Source: Peribacillus simplex NBRC 15720 = DSM 1321 (GTDB lineage: Bacteria > Bacillota > Bacilli > Bacillales > DSM-1321). From it: 64,000 bases of DNA. This document shows, piece by piece, positions 35,890 to 45,259 of this stretch. The stretch's first letter is position 1, and each line of letters opens with the position of its first letter. The notes under the pieces are model-generated. The model did not search any database, was not told the DNA's origin, and was given only the letters and a program-made list of their open reading frames with translations. The translations under genes and the position numbers were made by a program. The stretch is taken from the NCBI RefSeq assembly GCF_002243645.1, contig NZ_CP017704.1:5412001-5476000 (forward strand), written 5' to 3'.

Positions 35890-37868
35890 ATTAAAAAGCA
35901 ACTGTTTAAACTAAGTATATTTTTCTTTATAATCTTTGTTCAAACGTTTTGGTCTCCCGCTGTTTTTGCTGAAAAAAAACATTTATTATTGCTGGAGAAA
36001 GTGCTCTTCCTCCATTTTCATTTAAAAATGAAGCTGGTGAGCTGACAGGGATCAATATTGATTTAATGGAGGAAATAGCAAAATATAATGGCGTAGATTT
36101 CAAATATATTCCGATGAGGATGGAAGATGCCGAAAAAGCCTTAAGTAATGGAACAATTGATGCAATTGTTGGAAGTACCTATAATACCGAAAAAGATAAC
36201 CAACTTGATTTCACTCAATCATATTTTACAATGTCTCAATCAATAATCATTCCTAGTAAAAGGAAACAGGATATTCATACGTTAACGGATCTACGTGATT
36301 CACATGTTGTCCTTGACCATAACACTCCAGTAATCAGTACATTTCTCAATATGAGGAATACAAATTTAACTACCGTATCGAATCAATACTCAGGTATATT
36401 AACATTATTGAACAACCGTGCAGATGTATTCATCGGAAACAAATGGACTGCAGATTTCTATTTGAAAAAGTTCCGCCAAGAAAAGAATTACATCATTCTC
36501 GATGAAGTCATTGAACCTGCGGATTATACGATTGCAGTGAAAAAAGGGAATCAATCACTTCTTATCATGATGGACAATACACTCACAGAACTTAAAGCAA
36601 ACCGAAATATCAATGGGATAATCGATAAATGGGTCATGCCACAATCCAATCAAAAAATTGCAAGGCTGGAGCAATTCATATTATGGTTGATCATAACCTT
36701 AACTGCCGTGGCCCTTATCCTCCTAATCATTTACATATGGAATCAACGGCTAAAAAAATCCGTTCATAACCAGACGTTGAAATTACATTTATTAAATAAG
36801 GATTTAGAGAAACAACGGCAAAACATCGCTAATGCTGAAGCGTTCAAAGATCAAATCTTAAACAATATCAATACTGGCATCATAACATTCGATCTCGATT
36901 TCATGATTACCAGCTGCAATGCAAAGGCATCGGACATTCTCAACATTTCCAAGGAAATGATTCTGAATCTTATGAATCATTCAAGATTAATGAAGAATTT
37001 CGAAGCTTTCCATCAAGAACAAAATGAGAATAATCGTACGGGTTCTTTTCGTATCTTGGTTTTAAATGAGGAAAATGAACAAAAGGTAATTTCATATTCG
37101 ATGCATAAGATGTTCAATTCTAAAGATATACAAACCGGATACTTACTTTCAATGAATGATGAGACGGAAAAGAAAACATTGGAGAAAAAATTGGTCACAC
37201 AAGAAAAACTGCATGCTCTTGGTCAACTAGTTGCAGGTGTCGCACATGAAATCAGGAATCCTTTGACATCGATTAAAGCATTCATTGATTTACTTCCGAG
37301 TAAATATGATAATCCTCAATTCCGACAAGTTCTAATGGAACACTTGCCTACTGAAGTTACCCGTTTGAATGCGATTGTTACCGATTTAATTGAATATGCA
37401 CGTCCGCGTCCGCCAAATATTACAAATTGCCACGCTAATGAACTTATATCATTACTTGCTTTTCATAAGGTGACAATGGAAAAAAACCAAATAAATTTCG
37501 AGCAGACGATTGAGGAAAACCTTATTTTTTATATAGATTTACAACAAATTCAACAGGTACTGCTTAACTTGGTGTTGAATTCGATTCATGCCGTTGAAGA
37601 AACAAAGGAAAAGACCATTAAAATTACCATTGATAAAGAGAACGAAAAGACAGGGCGGATTACCATATCCGATACGGGAAAAGGGATGAAACAGGAGGAA
37701 TTGAACCATATTTTCGAGCTTTTTTTCACAAATAAAGAAAAGGGTGTCGGTTTAGGACTTACGTTATCGTATAGGCTAATTAAAGAAAATAACGGAGATA
37801 TCCATGTGAAAAGTTATCCTAATTCAGGAACGAAATTCACCATTTTACTACCTTTATATATCGAATAG
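35890..37868 (+). CDS. Membrane sensor histidine kinase with periplasmic-binding-type sensor, frameshifted at an A8 tract
   Basis: Order: signal peptide (KKQLFKLSIFFFIIF...AVFAE), an extracytoplasmic SBP_bac_3-type domain (FIIAGESALPPFSFK..., then EEIAKYNGVDFKYIP), a membrane helix (LFILWLIITLTAVALILLII region), coiled linker, PAS-like segment, HisKA with the phosphorylated His in LVAGVAHEIRNPLTS, and HATPase_c (NLVLNSIHAVEE; GVGLGLTLSYRL). The signal-peptide frame and the kinase frame (open 36066-37868) differ; the switch maps to eight A at 35972-35979, where nine A would restore one frame. The apparent start is ATT 35890 behind GGAGGG; ATG 35845 has no ribosome site. It should control the activator gene 24 bp downstream. 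Kinase family is certain; whether it is functional is open. Confidence 0.8.
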
Positions 37869-37892
37869 AAGCCTGGAAAGAGGAGGAGTACT

Positions 37893-39269
37893 ATGAAAAT
37901 GCATGTATTGGTGATTGATGATGAACCTGCTATTTGCACTGCTCTTAGCTTTGCATTGGAAGATTCTTATCAAGTCATGACAACTACTGACCCGGATGAG
38001 GGTCTTCGAAAGATCGACAATCAGCCTTTTGATATTGTGTTACTTGATTTGAGAATAGGAAATAAAAGTGGACTTGATGTCCTACAAAAAATCAAACAAA
38101 TAGCACCTAACATAACAGTCATCATGATGACTGCCTATTCATCCATTGAAACTTCCATCGAGGCCATAAAAAAGGGGGCCTACTACTATATTGAAAAGCC
38201 AATTAATATAGAAGAACTTTCTTTGCTTTTGATGAGGGCAGCCGAATTCAAACAGATGTCCAATCAATTGGAGACATTACATGAAGAATTAGAGATTCAA
38301 AAGGGATTTGGTAACTTCCTTGGTAACAGCAAGGCGATGCAGCGTATTTTCTCAATGATCGAAAGAGTGAAAGATATTGATTCCAGTGTTCTTATCACGG
38401 GTGAAAGTGGTACTGGAAAGGAGCTTGTAGCCCGAAACATCCATACGCTAGGAAGAAGGAAAAACAATCCAATTCAGATTGTCAATTGTGCAGCAATTCC
38501 TGAGATGCTGCTGGAATCTGAATTGTTCGGTTATGAGAAGGGAGCATTTTCCGGTGCAACACAGAGGAAGGATGGGAAATTTGTTGCTGCTAATGGAGGT
38601 ATCCTTTTTCTGGATGAGATTAGTGAAATGCCCCTTCCTCTTCAAGCCAAATTATTACGAGTATTGCAGGAACGGGAAGTGACGCCTCTGGGATCCAATA
38701 CAAAAATCTCATTGGATGTCCGCATTATAAGTGCTGCCAATAAAAACCTGGAACAAATGGTGATGGAAGGGGAATTTAGGGAGGATTTGTATTTCAGGCT
38801 AAATGTAATTCCCATCTCGATGCCGCCTTTAAGAGATAGAAAAGAAGATTTACCGATCCTTATGGATTATTTTATAAAAAAGCACGCTAAGGATATGAAT
38901 CGTGAAGAAAAGATGTTCTCGGCAACCGCACGTCGGATATTACTGGATTATCATTACCCTGGGAATGTCCGAGAGCTTGGTAACATTATAGAATATGCTG
39001 TTGCCCTATCAAACTCGAAAAGAATGGAAGAAAACGACTTGCCGCAATATGTTCAAGAACAGAAGTTCATTCTCCAGCCGGATGGCAATGACGACGATTT
39101 TAACAGCTTCAGGATTCCCATTGGCATTTCCATGAAAGAGATAGAAGAAAAAGTCATAACGGCGACTCTTCAATATTGTAAAAACCATCGGCAAAAAACA
39201 GCTCAAATCCTAAAAATTTCTGAAAGAAGCCTTCGTGATAAAATCAAGCTCATTTCAAAAGGAGAATAA
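37893..39269 (+). CDS. NtrC-type sigma-54-dependent response regulator
   Basis: 458 residues: receiver domain (about 1-120, phospho-acceptor Asp in VLLDLRIGNKSG), AAA+ sigma-54 activator domain (about 140-375) with Walker A GESGTGKE, the sigma-54 loop as GAFSGA, Walker B GGILFLDEISEMPL and RDRKEDLP, then a Fis-type HTH (KTAQILKISERSLRDKIKL). Phosphorylated by the kinase just upstream, it should open sigma-54 promoters. A full-consensus sigma-54 promoter lies 115 bp after its stop, in front of the TAXI lipoprotein gene. RBS GAGGAGG precedes the ATG. The loop has Ser where GAFTGA has Thr, a mild change. Confidence 0.95.
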   Translation: MKMHVLVIDDEPAICTALSFALEDSYQVMTTTDPDEGLRKIDNQPFDIVLLDLRIGNKSGLDVLQKIKQIAPNITVIMMTAYSSIETSIEAIKKGAYYYIEKPINIEELSLLLMRAAEFKQMSNQLETLHEELEIQKGFGNFLGNSKAMQRIFSMIERVKDIDSSVLITGESGTGKELVARNIHTLGRRKNNPIQIVNCAAIPEMLLESELFGYEKGAFSGATQRKDGKFVAANGGILFLDEISEMPLPLQAKLLRVLQEREVTPLGSNTKISLDVRIISAANKNLEQMVMEGEFREDLYFRLNVIPISMPPLRDRKEDLPILMDYFIKKHAKDMNREEKMFSATARRILLDYHYPGNVRELGNIIEYAVALSNSKRMEENDLPQYVQEQKFILQPDGNDDDFNSFRIPIGISMKEIEEKVITATLQYCKNHRQKTAQILKISERSLRDKIKLISKGE

Positions 39270-39283
39270 TGGCTCATCGTGTT

Positions 39284-39325
39284 AACCGGCAATTTTTTCT
39301 GGATAACCGGAAAGAATTGCCGGTT
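39284..39325. promoter_or_regulatory. Inverted repeat, likely activator (UAS) site
   Basis: AACCGGCAATT (39284-39294) and AATTGCCGGTT (39315-39325) are exact inverted 11-mers with centre about 105 bp before the predicted sigma-54 start, the usual position for NtrC-type enhancer sites. No T run follows, so a terminator is less likely. Confidence 0.6.
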
Positions 39326-39384
39326 TATACTTGTATAACATCCTAGAAATCGGCAGGATTTGCGTTTTATAGCAGAAAATCGAC

Positions 39385-39401
39385 TTGGCATGGTATTTGC
39401 A
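39385..39401 (+). promoter_or_regulatory. Sigma-54 (SigL) promoter
   Basis: TTGGCATGGTATTTGCA fits TTGGCAYRN4TTGCW at every position, with GG at -24 and GC at -12. The start would fall near 39411, 20 bp before the TAXI lipoprotein gene with its AAGGAGGG site. Confidence 0.9.
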
Positions 39402-39430
39402 TCTAAATTCATTAAGAAAGGAGGGCCACG

Positions 39431-40438
39431 ATGAAGAATGAAGCACTCTTTATAAAAGTCGCTTTGTTATTTTGTTTCATGACAGGATGTTCTTTTATGA
39501 ATGAGCAGCAGGAAATATCTAAACCTGCTACCACCTTGATTCAGAGGCAACTAACTTCTGAAGGACAGGATTTAAATAATAGGATGCTAATCATTGGAAC
39601 CGGAGATATGACAGGTGTTTATTTTTCATTAGGACAAAGATTATCAAATATGTATGAAAAATATAATGGAGCTGTGTCAGGTACCCAGGTAACCCAAGCG
39701 TCCATCGAAAATACTGAATTGGTTAGCCGCCATCGGGCAGAAATTGGTTTTACCACAGTGGATGTACTGGATTTGCCTGAAACGGATAAATCCAAGTTAA
39801 GAGCTTTAACGGCCCTATATTCCAATTATGTTCAAATTGTTACTACTAAACAAAATGATATTCATTCCTTAGAAGATTTAGTTGGTAAACGCATTAGTGT
39901 GGGAACGGCAGGAAGCGGTACAAGGCTTATTGCAGAGCGAATACTGTTAGAATCTGATTTACCGACTGATCAATTGAATTTATCCTATCTTTCTTTTTCT
40001 CAATCTGCAGAAGCATTACGAAATGGTACCATTGATGCAGCTTTCTTTTCTTCGGGAATCCCGAATAATGAAATCGCTTTCATATCCAATCAGACGGAAC
40101 TAACTTTCATTCCAATACCGGGAGACATCATTGAACGCCTTCAAAAACAATATGGAGTTTATACTCATAATGAAATTCCCAGAGATACATACAGGGGGAT
40201 GAAAAAAAATGTTCAAACGATTTCAATTAAAAATGTCCTGGTAACCTACAAGGAAATGTCTGACCCTCATGCTTACAATCTTGTGAAAACATTATATGAA
40301 CATCTGCCTGAACTGCAGCATACACATCCGGCTGCTTCTGATATTTCAATTAATGAAGCAACTAAACAAGTTCCCCTTGATTTTCATCCAGGGGCCATGA
40401 ATTATTTTACCGAACAAGGAATTATTGAAAATCAATGA
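39431..40438 (+). CDS. TAXI-family solute-binding lipoprotein (no TRAP permease nearby)
   Basis: 335 residues. Lipobox MTGC with Cys20, then a TAXI-type TRAP solute-receptor domain: LIIGTGDMTGVYFSLGQRLS, IGFTTVDVLDL, VGKRISVGTAGSGTRLIAER and SFSQSAEALRNGTIDAAFF are characteristic. TAXI proteins usually serve TRAP transporters of dicarboxylates or similar acids, but no TRAP membrane genes are present. It is the first gene behind the sigma-54 promoter and is followed after 19 bp by an ABC importer. It may deliver ligand to that importer or report ligand to the sensor kinase, as accessory binding proteins do in some two-component systems; this is inference. Confidence 0.85.
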   Translation: MKNEALFIKVALLFCFMTGCSFMNEQQEISKPATTLIQRQLTSEGQDLNNRMLIIGTGDMTGVYFSLGQRLSNMYEKYNGAVSGTQVTQASIENTELVSRHRAEIGFTTVDVLDLPETDKSKLRALTALYSNYVQIVTTKQNDIHSLEDLVGKRISVGTAGSGTRLIAERILLESDLPTDQLNLSYLSFSQSAEALRNGTIDAAFFSSGIPNNEIAFISNQTELTFIPIPGDIIERLQKQYGVYTHNEIPRDTYRGMKKNVQTISIKNVLVTYKEMSDPHAYNLVKTLYEHLPELQHTHPAASDISINEATKQVPLDFHPGAMNYFTEQGIIENQ

Positions 40439-40457
40439 AAAACGGGAGGTAATGACT

Positions 40458-41558
40458 ATGAAAAAACTGATGAGTCTTTTATCAATAATAGTATTGATCG
40501 CACTTGCGGGGTGTGGTAATCCTACTCCGCAAAAGCCGGGGGAATCCGTACAAACGAGTGCAGGTGAAAAAGGAGAGAAAAAAATAACGATAGCCGGTAA
40601 TGGAGGAGTCATTGAAAGTGCCATCCGAGATGTGATTGCACCAAAATTCAAAGAAGAAACGGGAATCACTGTTAATTATATTTCCGGTTTATCAGGTGAA
40701 ATCCTATCCAAAGTGGAATTACAAAAGAACGCTCCGCAAATAGATGTTGCCCTTTTTGTACCGGTTGATGTAATTCGCGCTAAGGAGAAGGAATTGATCG
40801 TACCAATTGATGAGTCCAATGTTCCCAATATGAAATCGGTTGATCCACGTTTCATTCCGGTTGAAAAAGCTGCTGCGCCAGCATTCGGCTTAGTCATTGC
40901 ACCAGCATATAATACGGAAACCTTTAAAAAGAAAGGGTTAAAATCAATTGAATCATGGAATGATCTTGTCTCACCTGATTACGAGGGTAAAACGGCATTT
41001 TCAGATATTACGAATGACTGGGGTTTCAATACCCTTAATGGTCTGGCGATTTCAAACGGCGGCAGTACGGAAGACATGGAACCAGGTCTTGAAAAGGCAA
41101 AAGATCTTGCAGCGTATTCCAATACATTTTATAAAAACTCAACGCAAATGATGCCAGCGATCCAACAAGGAGCTGCTGACGTAACGGTCATGGGAAGTTA
41201 TTCCATAGGTGAACTAGCCGTTTCAGGTATTCCTATTAAGATGGCTGTGCCTAAAGAAGGCGTGCCGCTTCAAGCCTTCAGTGCTGGTCTAGTGAAAAAT
41301 ACACCTAATAGCAAAGAAGCCCTAGAATTCATTAACTATGTAGTCAGTGAAGAAGCGCAAGCATTAATTTCCGAAAAAGGATTTTATCCGACGGTAGAAG
41401 GCATGAAAATTCCAGAGAAATATGAAGAGTCAATCGGACTTAAAGCAAGTGATAAAACATTCAAACCTGATTTCGTCAAGTTTGCCGAGATCCGTGCCGA
41501 GGTGTCAGACAGATGGGCGAAAGAGGTTACTCCTGAATTAGGGAAAAAACTCAAATAA
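40458..41558 (+). CDS. ABC transporter substrate-binding lipoprotein (polyamine/iron type)
   Basis: 366 residues. Lipobox LAGC with Cys19, then a SBP_bac_6/PotD-like domain (ITIAGNGGVIESAIRDVIAP, SWNDLVSPDYEGKTAFSDIT). ATG 40458 follows GGGAGG by 8 bp and replaces the longer frame from 40425. This class binds polyamines, ferric ions, 2-aminoethylphosphonate, phosphoglycerate-type acids or thiamine; specificity cannot be read from the sequence. With three more genes it forms a complete importer under the sigma-54 promoter. Confidence 0.88.
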   Translation: MKKLMSLLSIIVLIALAGCGNPTPQKPGESVQTSAGEKGEKKITIAGNGGVIESAIRDVIAPKFKEETGITVNYISGLSGEILSKVELQKNAPQIDVALFVPVDVIRAKEKELIVPIDESNVPNMKSVDPRFIPVEKAAAPAFGLVIAPAYNTETFKKKGLKSIESWNDLVSPDYEGKTAFSDITNDWGFNTLNGLAISNGGSTEDMEPGLEKAKDLAAYSNTFYKNSTQMMPAIQQGAADVTVMGSYSIGELAVSGIPIKMAVPKEGVPLQAFSAGLVKNTPNSKEALEFINYVVSEEAQALISEKGFYPTVEGMKIPEKYEESIGLKASDKTFKPDFVKFAEIRAEVSDRWAKEVTPELGKKLK

Positions 41559-41577
41559 CAAGGAGCGTGTTGATCAC

Positions 41578-42738
41578 ATGGAAGTATTAAAAAAAGATGT
41601 GGAAATTAATAAACAGCACCTGGAGGCAGTTCAGGGGCTTGGGTCAAATAAAAATGATGTAGAAATAAAAGGCGCGTATAAACAATTTGGTTCGAATGTT
41701 GTCCTGAATGGTATCGACCTGGAGGTGAAACAAGGAGAGTTACTCACTCTTCTTGGGCCTTCCGGGTGCGGAAAGTCCACAACCTTGAACCTCATTGCAG
41801 GGTTCCTCGATGCAGATCGGGGCGAGGTCCATATTAAAGGCAATAATGTTACGAAGGTTCCGCCTTATAAGCGAGATTTAGGAATGGTTTTTCAAACTTA
41901 TTCTCTTTTTCCTCATATGACAGTCTATGAAAATCTCAGTTTTGGTTTGAAACTGCGCAAAGTCGGTAAAGCTGAGCAAAAAAAGAAGATAAGTAAAGCG
42001 CTTGAATTAGTTAAAATGTCAGGATTGGAGAATCGTTATCCAAGGGAATTATCAGGAGGTCAGCGTCAGCGTGTTGCGATTTCCAGGGCACTTGTGGTGG
42101 AACCGGAACTTCTTTTGCTTGACGAACCGCTTTCAAACCTTGATGCAAAGTTGCGCCATGAACTCAGGGCCGAGATAAAGCGTTTACAAAAGGAAATTGG
42201 CGTAACTACCATTTTTGTGACCCATGATCAAGAAGAAGCTCTTTCCATGTCTGATCGAGTCGTGGTCATGAATGCAGGGAAAATTGAACAAATAAGTACT
42301 CCGACTGAGATTTACAATCATCCCAAGACAGAATTCGTTTTTCAATTCATCGGTAAATCGAATTGTTTTGAAGGGAATGTGTCTGCTGTGGATAAGCGGA
42401 AAGTTTCAGTCAAGATCGGTTCTGATATCACTAATGTCGACGCAAGTAACATCATGGGAAATGATAGTGATTTGAAATCCGGGGATGAGGTGAAGATTTA
42501 TATTAGACCAGAAAAACTGCAAATTGTTTCTGCTGATGAAAAATCTTCATCTTCATTGGACTTCCATCGTGCTAAGATTAGCCAAATTAACTATCTTGGT
42601 ACCTCATGGGAAATCAATGTTCTATTACAGGGGAAAAGTATTCAAGTATTGACCTCCGCTTTTGATTCATCATGGCAAAATGGAAGTGAGGTGTTAATAG
42701 GATGGAGCCCATCAGAAGTTATGCTAGTCAAGAAATAG
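41578..42738 (+). CDS. ABC transporter ATP-binding protein (PotA-like)
   Basis: 386 residues. Walker A GPSGCGKST, signature LSGGQRQRVAISRAL, Walker B LLLLDEPLSNLD, switch VTHDQEEALSMSDR; a C-terminal TOBE domain follows (YIRPEKLQIVS). An N-terminal extension of about 28 residues precedes the first strand (VEIKGAYKQFG). It powers the importer formed with the next two permeases. AAGGAG precedes the ATG, and its 3' end overlaps the next gene by 37 bp. Confidence 0.95.
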   Translation: MEVLKKDVEINKQHLEAVQGLGSNKNDVEIKGAYKQFGSNVVLNGIDLEVKQGELLTLLGPSGCGKSTTLNLIAGFLDADRGEVHIKGNNVTKVPPYKRDLGMVFQTYSLFPHMTVYENLSFGLKLRKVGKAEQKKKISKALELVKMSGLENRYPRELSGGQRQRVAISRALVVEPELLLLDEPLSNLDAKLRHELRAEIKRLQKEIGVTTIFVTHDQEEALSMSDRVVVMNAGKIEQISTPTEIYNHPKTEFVFQFIGKSNCFEGNVSAVDKRKVSVKIGSDITNVDASNIMGNDSDLKSGDEVKIYIRPEKLQIVSADEKSSSSLDFHRAKISQINYLGTSWEINVLLQGKSIQVLTSAFDSSWQNGSEVLIGWSPSEVMLVKK

Positions 42739-43646
42739 AACAGGAAACGAATCCTATTGAGCCGCAAAAGGAACCTAAAATCAAGAAAAGGAAAGTCTGG
42801 GTGCCGGGATTACTCCTTTTAACGCCGATTCTACTTTTCATATTTGGTTTCTTCGTCATACCGATGTTATACATTTTATATTTAAGCTTCATATCAACAG
42901 ATAATCTTGGGGGAGCGGATGCAGTTTATAGCCTAAAAAATTATACACAATTATTTTCCGATAGCTATTACTTATCTTCTTTATGGCTGACAGTGAAAAT
43001 CAGTTTATATTCGGTCTTGGTTGCTTTATTTCTTGGATATCCGGTAGCTTTAACGATGGCCAAAAGTTCAGCGCGGATCAGAGGGTATATCACTCTCTTG
43101 ATCGTGTCACCACTCTTGGTAAGTATAGTTGTCCGTAATTTTGGCTGGTACCTATTACTATTGCCTAACGGAACGATTAATCAAACCTTGATGGCACTCG
43201 GCATAATAGATGCACCATTGAAACTATTGTTTTCGGAAATCGGAGTTGTAATTGGGCTATCCAATGCATATCTTCCTTTCATGATCTTATCCATCGTTGC
43301 GAGTCTTTATAATATTGATCCTTCTCTGGATAAGGCAGGAGCAATACTTGGGGCAAGCCCATTCAGAAGGTTCTTTTCCATTACATTGCCGCTAAGCATC
43401 CCTGGTATCGTATCTGGCTGCATACTAGTATTCAGTTTGTCAATGAGTGCTTATGTTACGCCTGCGCTAATGGGTGGAGCCAATGTACCAGTGATGCCAG
43501 TTGTCATCTATGATCAAATAAATAACCTGCTGCACTGGACTTTCGGATCTGCTCTTTCTTATATTCTATTAGCAACCACTGTCATATCTGTAGCCGTTTT
43601 TACAAGAGTGTTTGAAAAAGGGAAATTCAAGGAGGTATTCCGATGA
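42702..43646 (+). CDS. ABC transporter permease (PotB-like)
   Basis: 314 residues with six membrane segments after a charged cytoplasmic tail of about 30 residues. The EAA-type loop reads LDKAGAILGASPFRRFFSITLP. It is half of the translocation channel. The ATG lies inside the ATPase gene with GAGGTG 8 bp upstream; a start further in would leave no ribosome site, so the overlap is kept. It ends in an ATGA overlap with the next permease. Confidence 0.93.
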   Translation: MEPIRSYASQEIEQETNPIEPQKEPKIKKRKVWVPGLLLLTPILLFIFGFFVIPMLYILYLSFISTDNLGGADAVYSLKNYTQLFSDSYYLSSLWLTVKISLYSVLVALFLGYPVALTMAKSSARIRGYITLLIVSPLLVSIVVRNFGWYLLLLPNGTINQTLMALGIIDAPLKLLFSEIGVVIGLSNAYLPFMILSIVASLYNIDPSLDKAGAILGASPFRRFFSITLPLSIPGIVSGCILVFSLSMSAYVTPALMGGANVPVMPVVIYDQINNLLHWTFGSALSYILLATTVISVAVFTRVFEKGKFKEVFR

Positions 43647-44452
43647 TGAAAACGTTTGGCGGCCTTCGGATTGCCGTTGCCGTGTTGGCCATTATCTATA
43701 TCTTGATACCGCTAATTGTCGTTATTCCCGCATCTTTTACAAGTGCCAATTATCCAAGTTTTCCGGCTGAAGGCTTCTCACTGCAATGGTATGCCAAGAT
43801 CTTGGAGCGTCCTGAATTTTTGGAAGCATTTTTGAACAGCGCGAAGTTCGCAGCATTAGCTGCCCTTTTCTCCGTCATATTCGGAACTTTGGGTGCCCTT
43901 GGCATCGCAAAGTATGATATACCGGGGAAATCGTATATTACGGCCCTTTTAACTTCACCATTAAGTGTGCCGCAATTAGTCTTAGGGATTGCACTTTTAA
44001 TGTACTTTACACCAATGATGCTTGCCGGTACGTCTACAGGATTTTTAATTGCCCATATCGTCATTTGCATACCATATGTTATGCGGCTCGTATTGACCGG
44101 TTTAAGTGGATTTGATTATAATCTCGAACGGGCCGCGGCCATACTTGGAGCGAATCCACTAACTGTTTTCATGAAAGTGACCCTGCCGCTAATTGGATCA
44201 GCGGCCATCTCAGGGGGATTATTCGCATTTTTGACCTCATTTGATAATGTAACGGTCTCTCTCTTTATGGTATCACCGGAAATGAGAACTCTGCCGATCG
44301 AGATTTTCTCGCAAATGCAGGATGCCTACAATCCAATCGTTGCATCCGTGTCAAGCGTGGTTATATTCATATCAGTCCTTCTAATTGTCATACTTGAAAA
44401 AATTCAAGGTGTCGGCAAAGTTTTTGGTGGTTCCCATCATACAAACGGTTAA
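43643..44452 (+). CDS. ABC transporter permease (PotC-like)
   Basis: 269 residues, six membrane segments, EAA loop LERAAAILGANPLTVFMKVTLP. Two adjacent ATG codons (43643, 43646) sit 6 and 9 bp after GGAGGT; the first overlaps the stop of the preceding permease. It completes the importer. The gene is convergent with the racemase-family gene 54 bp away, with only a weak AT-rich hairpin between them. Confidence 0.93.
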   Translation: MMKTFGGLRIAVAVLAIIYILIPLIVVIPASFTSANYPSFPAEGFSLQWYAKILERPEFLEAFLNSAKFAALAALFSVIFGTLGALGIAKYDIPGKSYITALLTSPLSVPQLVLGIALLMYFTPMMLAGTSTGFLIAHIVICIPYVMRLVLTGLSGFDYNLERAAAILGANPLTVFMKVTLPLIGSAAISGGLFAFLTSFDNVTVSLFMVSPEMRTLPIEIFSQMQDAYNPIVASVSSVVIFISVLLIVILEKIQGVGKVFGGSHHTNG

Positions 44453-44506
44453 AAACGATATAAATAATGTAAAAATCGATCATGCTGCTAAGCACGGATT
44501 TTAAAT

Positions 44507-45148
44507 TTATCTAAACGTTCCATTCAAATGATCTAAACACCTTTTAGCAGCCAATAGTGGAGCAGTTAGGACAGGGACAGAAGGATTAACCTGCTTTGCA
44601 ATATGTTCCATACTATATTGTGAAAGCAAAATCACTTCTGTCTTTCCATCCAATTGTTCCACCATCTTTTTAACCCGATCGTCATGTTCCTTTCTTTTTC
44701 CTTGTGATAATAAATGGATGATCCCGGGATCCACCAATGACTCGATCATACAGTCCGGATTCTTATTTAATAAGTAATTTTGAAGGGCAATCGGCGTTTC
44801 TTTTACGGTAGAAACCAGGCCGATGCTATTATAGCGAAGTGCTTCATCAAGCATGGCCTCATCTGAACGAAATAACTTTACAGGGTATAGAGGTTGTAAA
44901 ATTGCAGTGATGCCATTAAAGGCAGAGCAAGTAAGTTGTATGCATGAAACGTCAGAATCATAGGCTATATTCACTAATGCAGAAAAGCGGCGAATGATTT
45001 CCGGAGTTAACTTTCCGCTTTTTTCCATCAAGGCGAGAAGACTCGTGTCCATGAAATGAAGGAGTTCAATTTTCGGAGCAACAGTCTGAAAGGCCATTTC
45101 AATTGGTTTTAGTGCAGTTGTGGTAGCGTGAATCAGTGCGATTTTCAA
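44507..45148 (-). CDS. Asp/Glu racemase-superfamily enzyme
   Basis: About 213 residues. The fold is indicated by IALIHATTTALKPIEMAFQT at the N-terminus and by VSCIQLTCSAFNGITAIL, whose cysteine in TCSAF matches the second catalytic cysteine. At the first cysteine position I see only threonines (ATTTAL), so it may not be a two-cysteine racemase; one-cysteine relatives include arylmalonate decarboxylase-type enzymes. TTG 45148 behind AAGGAGG is preferred over the start at 45193. It lies between the importer and the glcDF genes on the opposite strand, which suggests it acts on the same substrate. Confidence 0.75.
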   Translation of the reverse strand: MKIALIHATTTALKPIEMAFQTVAPKIELLHFMDTSLLALMEKSGKLTPEIIRRFSALVNIAYDSDVSCIQLTCSAFNGITAILQPLYPVKLFRSDEAMLDEALRYNSIGLVSTVKETPIALQNYLLNKNPDCMIESLVDPGIIHLLSQGKRKEHDDRVKKMVEQLDGKTEVILLSQYSMEHIAKQVNPSVPVLTAPLLAAKRCLDHLNGTFR

Positions 45149-45259
45149 AAAAAAACCTCCTTTTTTCTTCAACATTATATCTAGCAGGATCATAAAATAC
45201 CATTATATTACATAGATATTTCTTTTCCTATTTACTATTTAAGAAAGGAAGTGAGAAAC

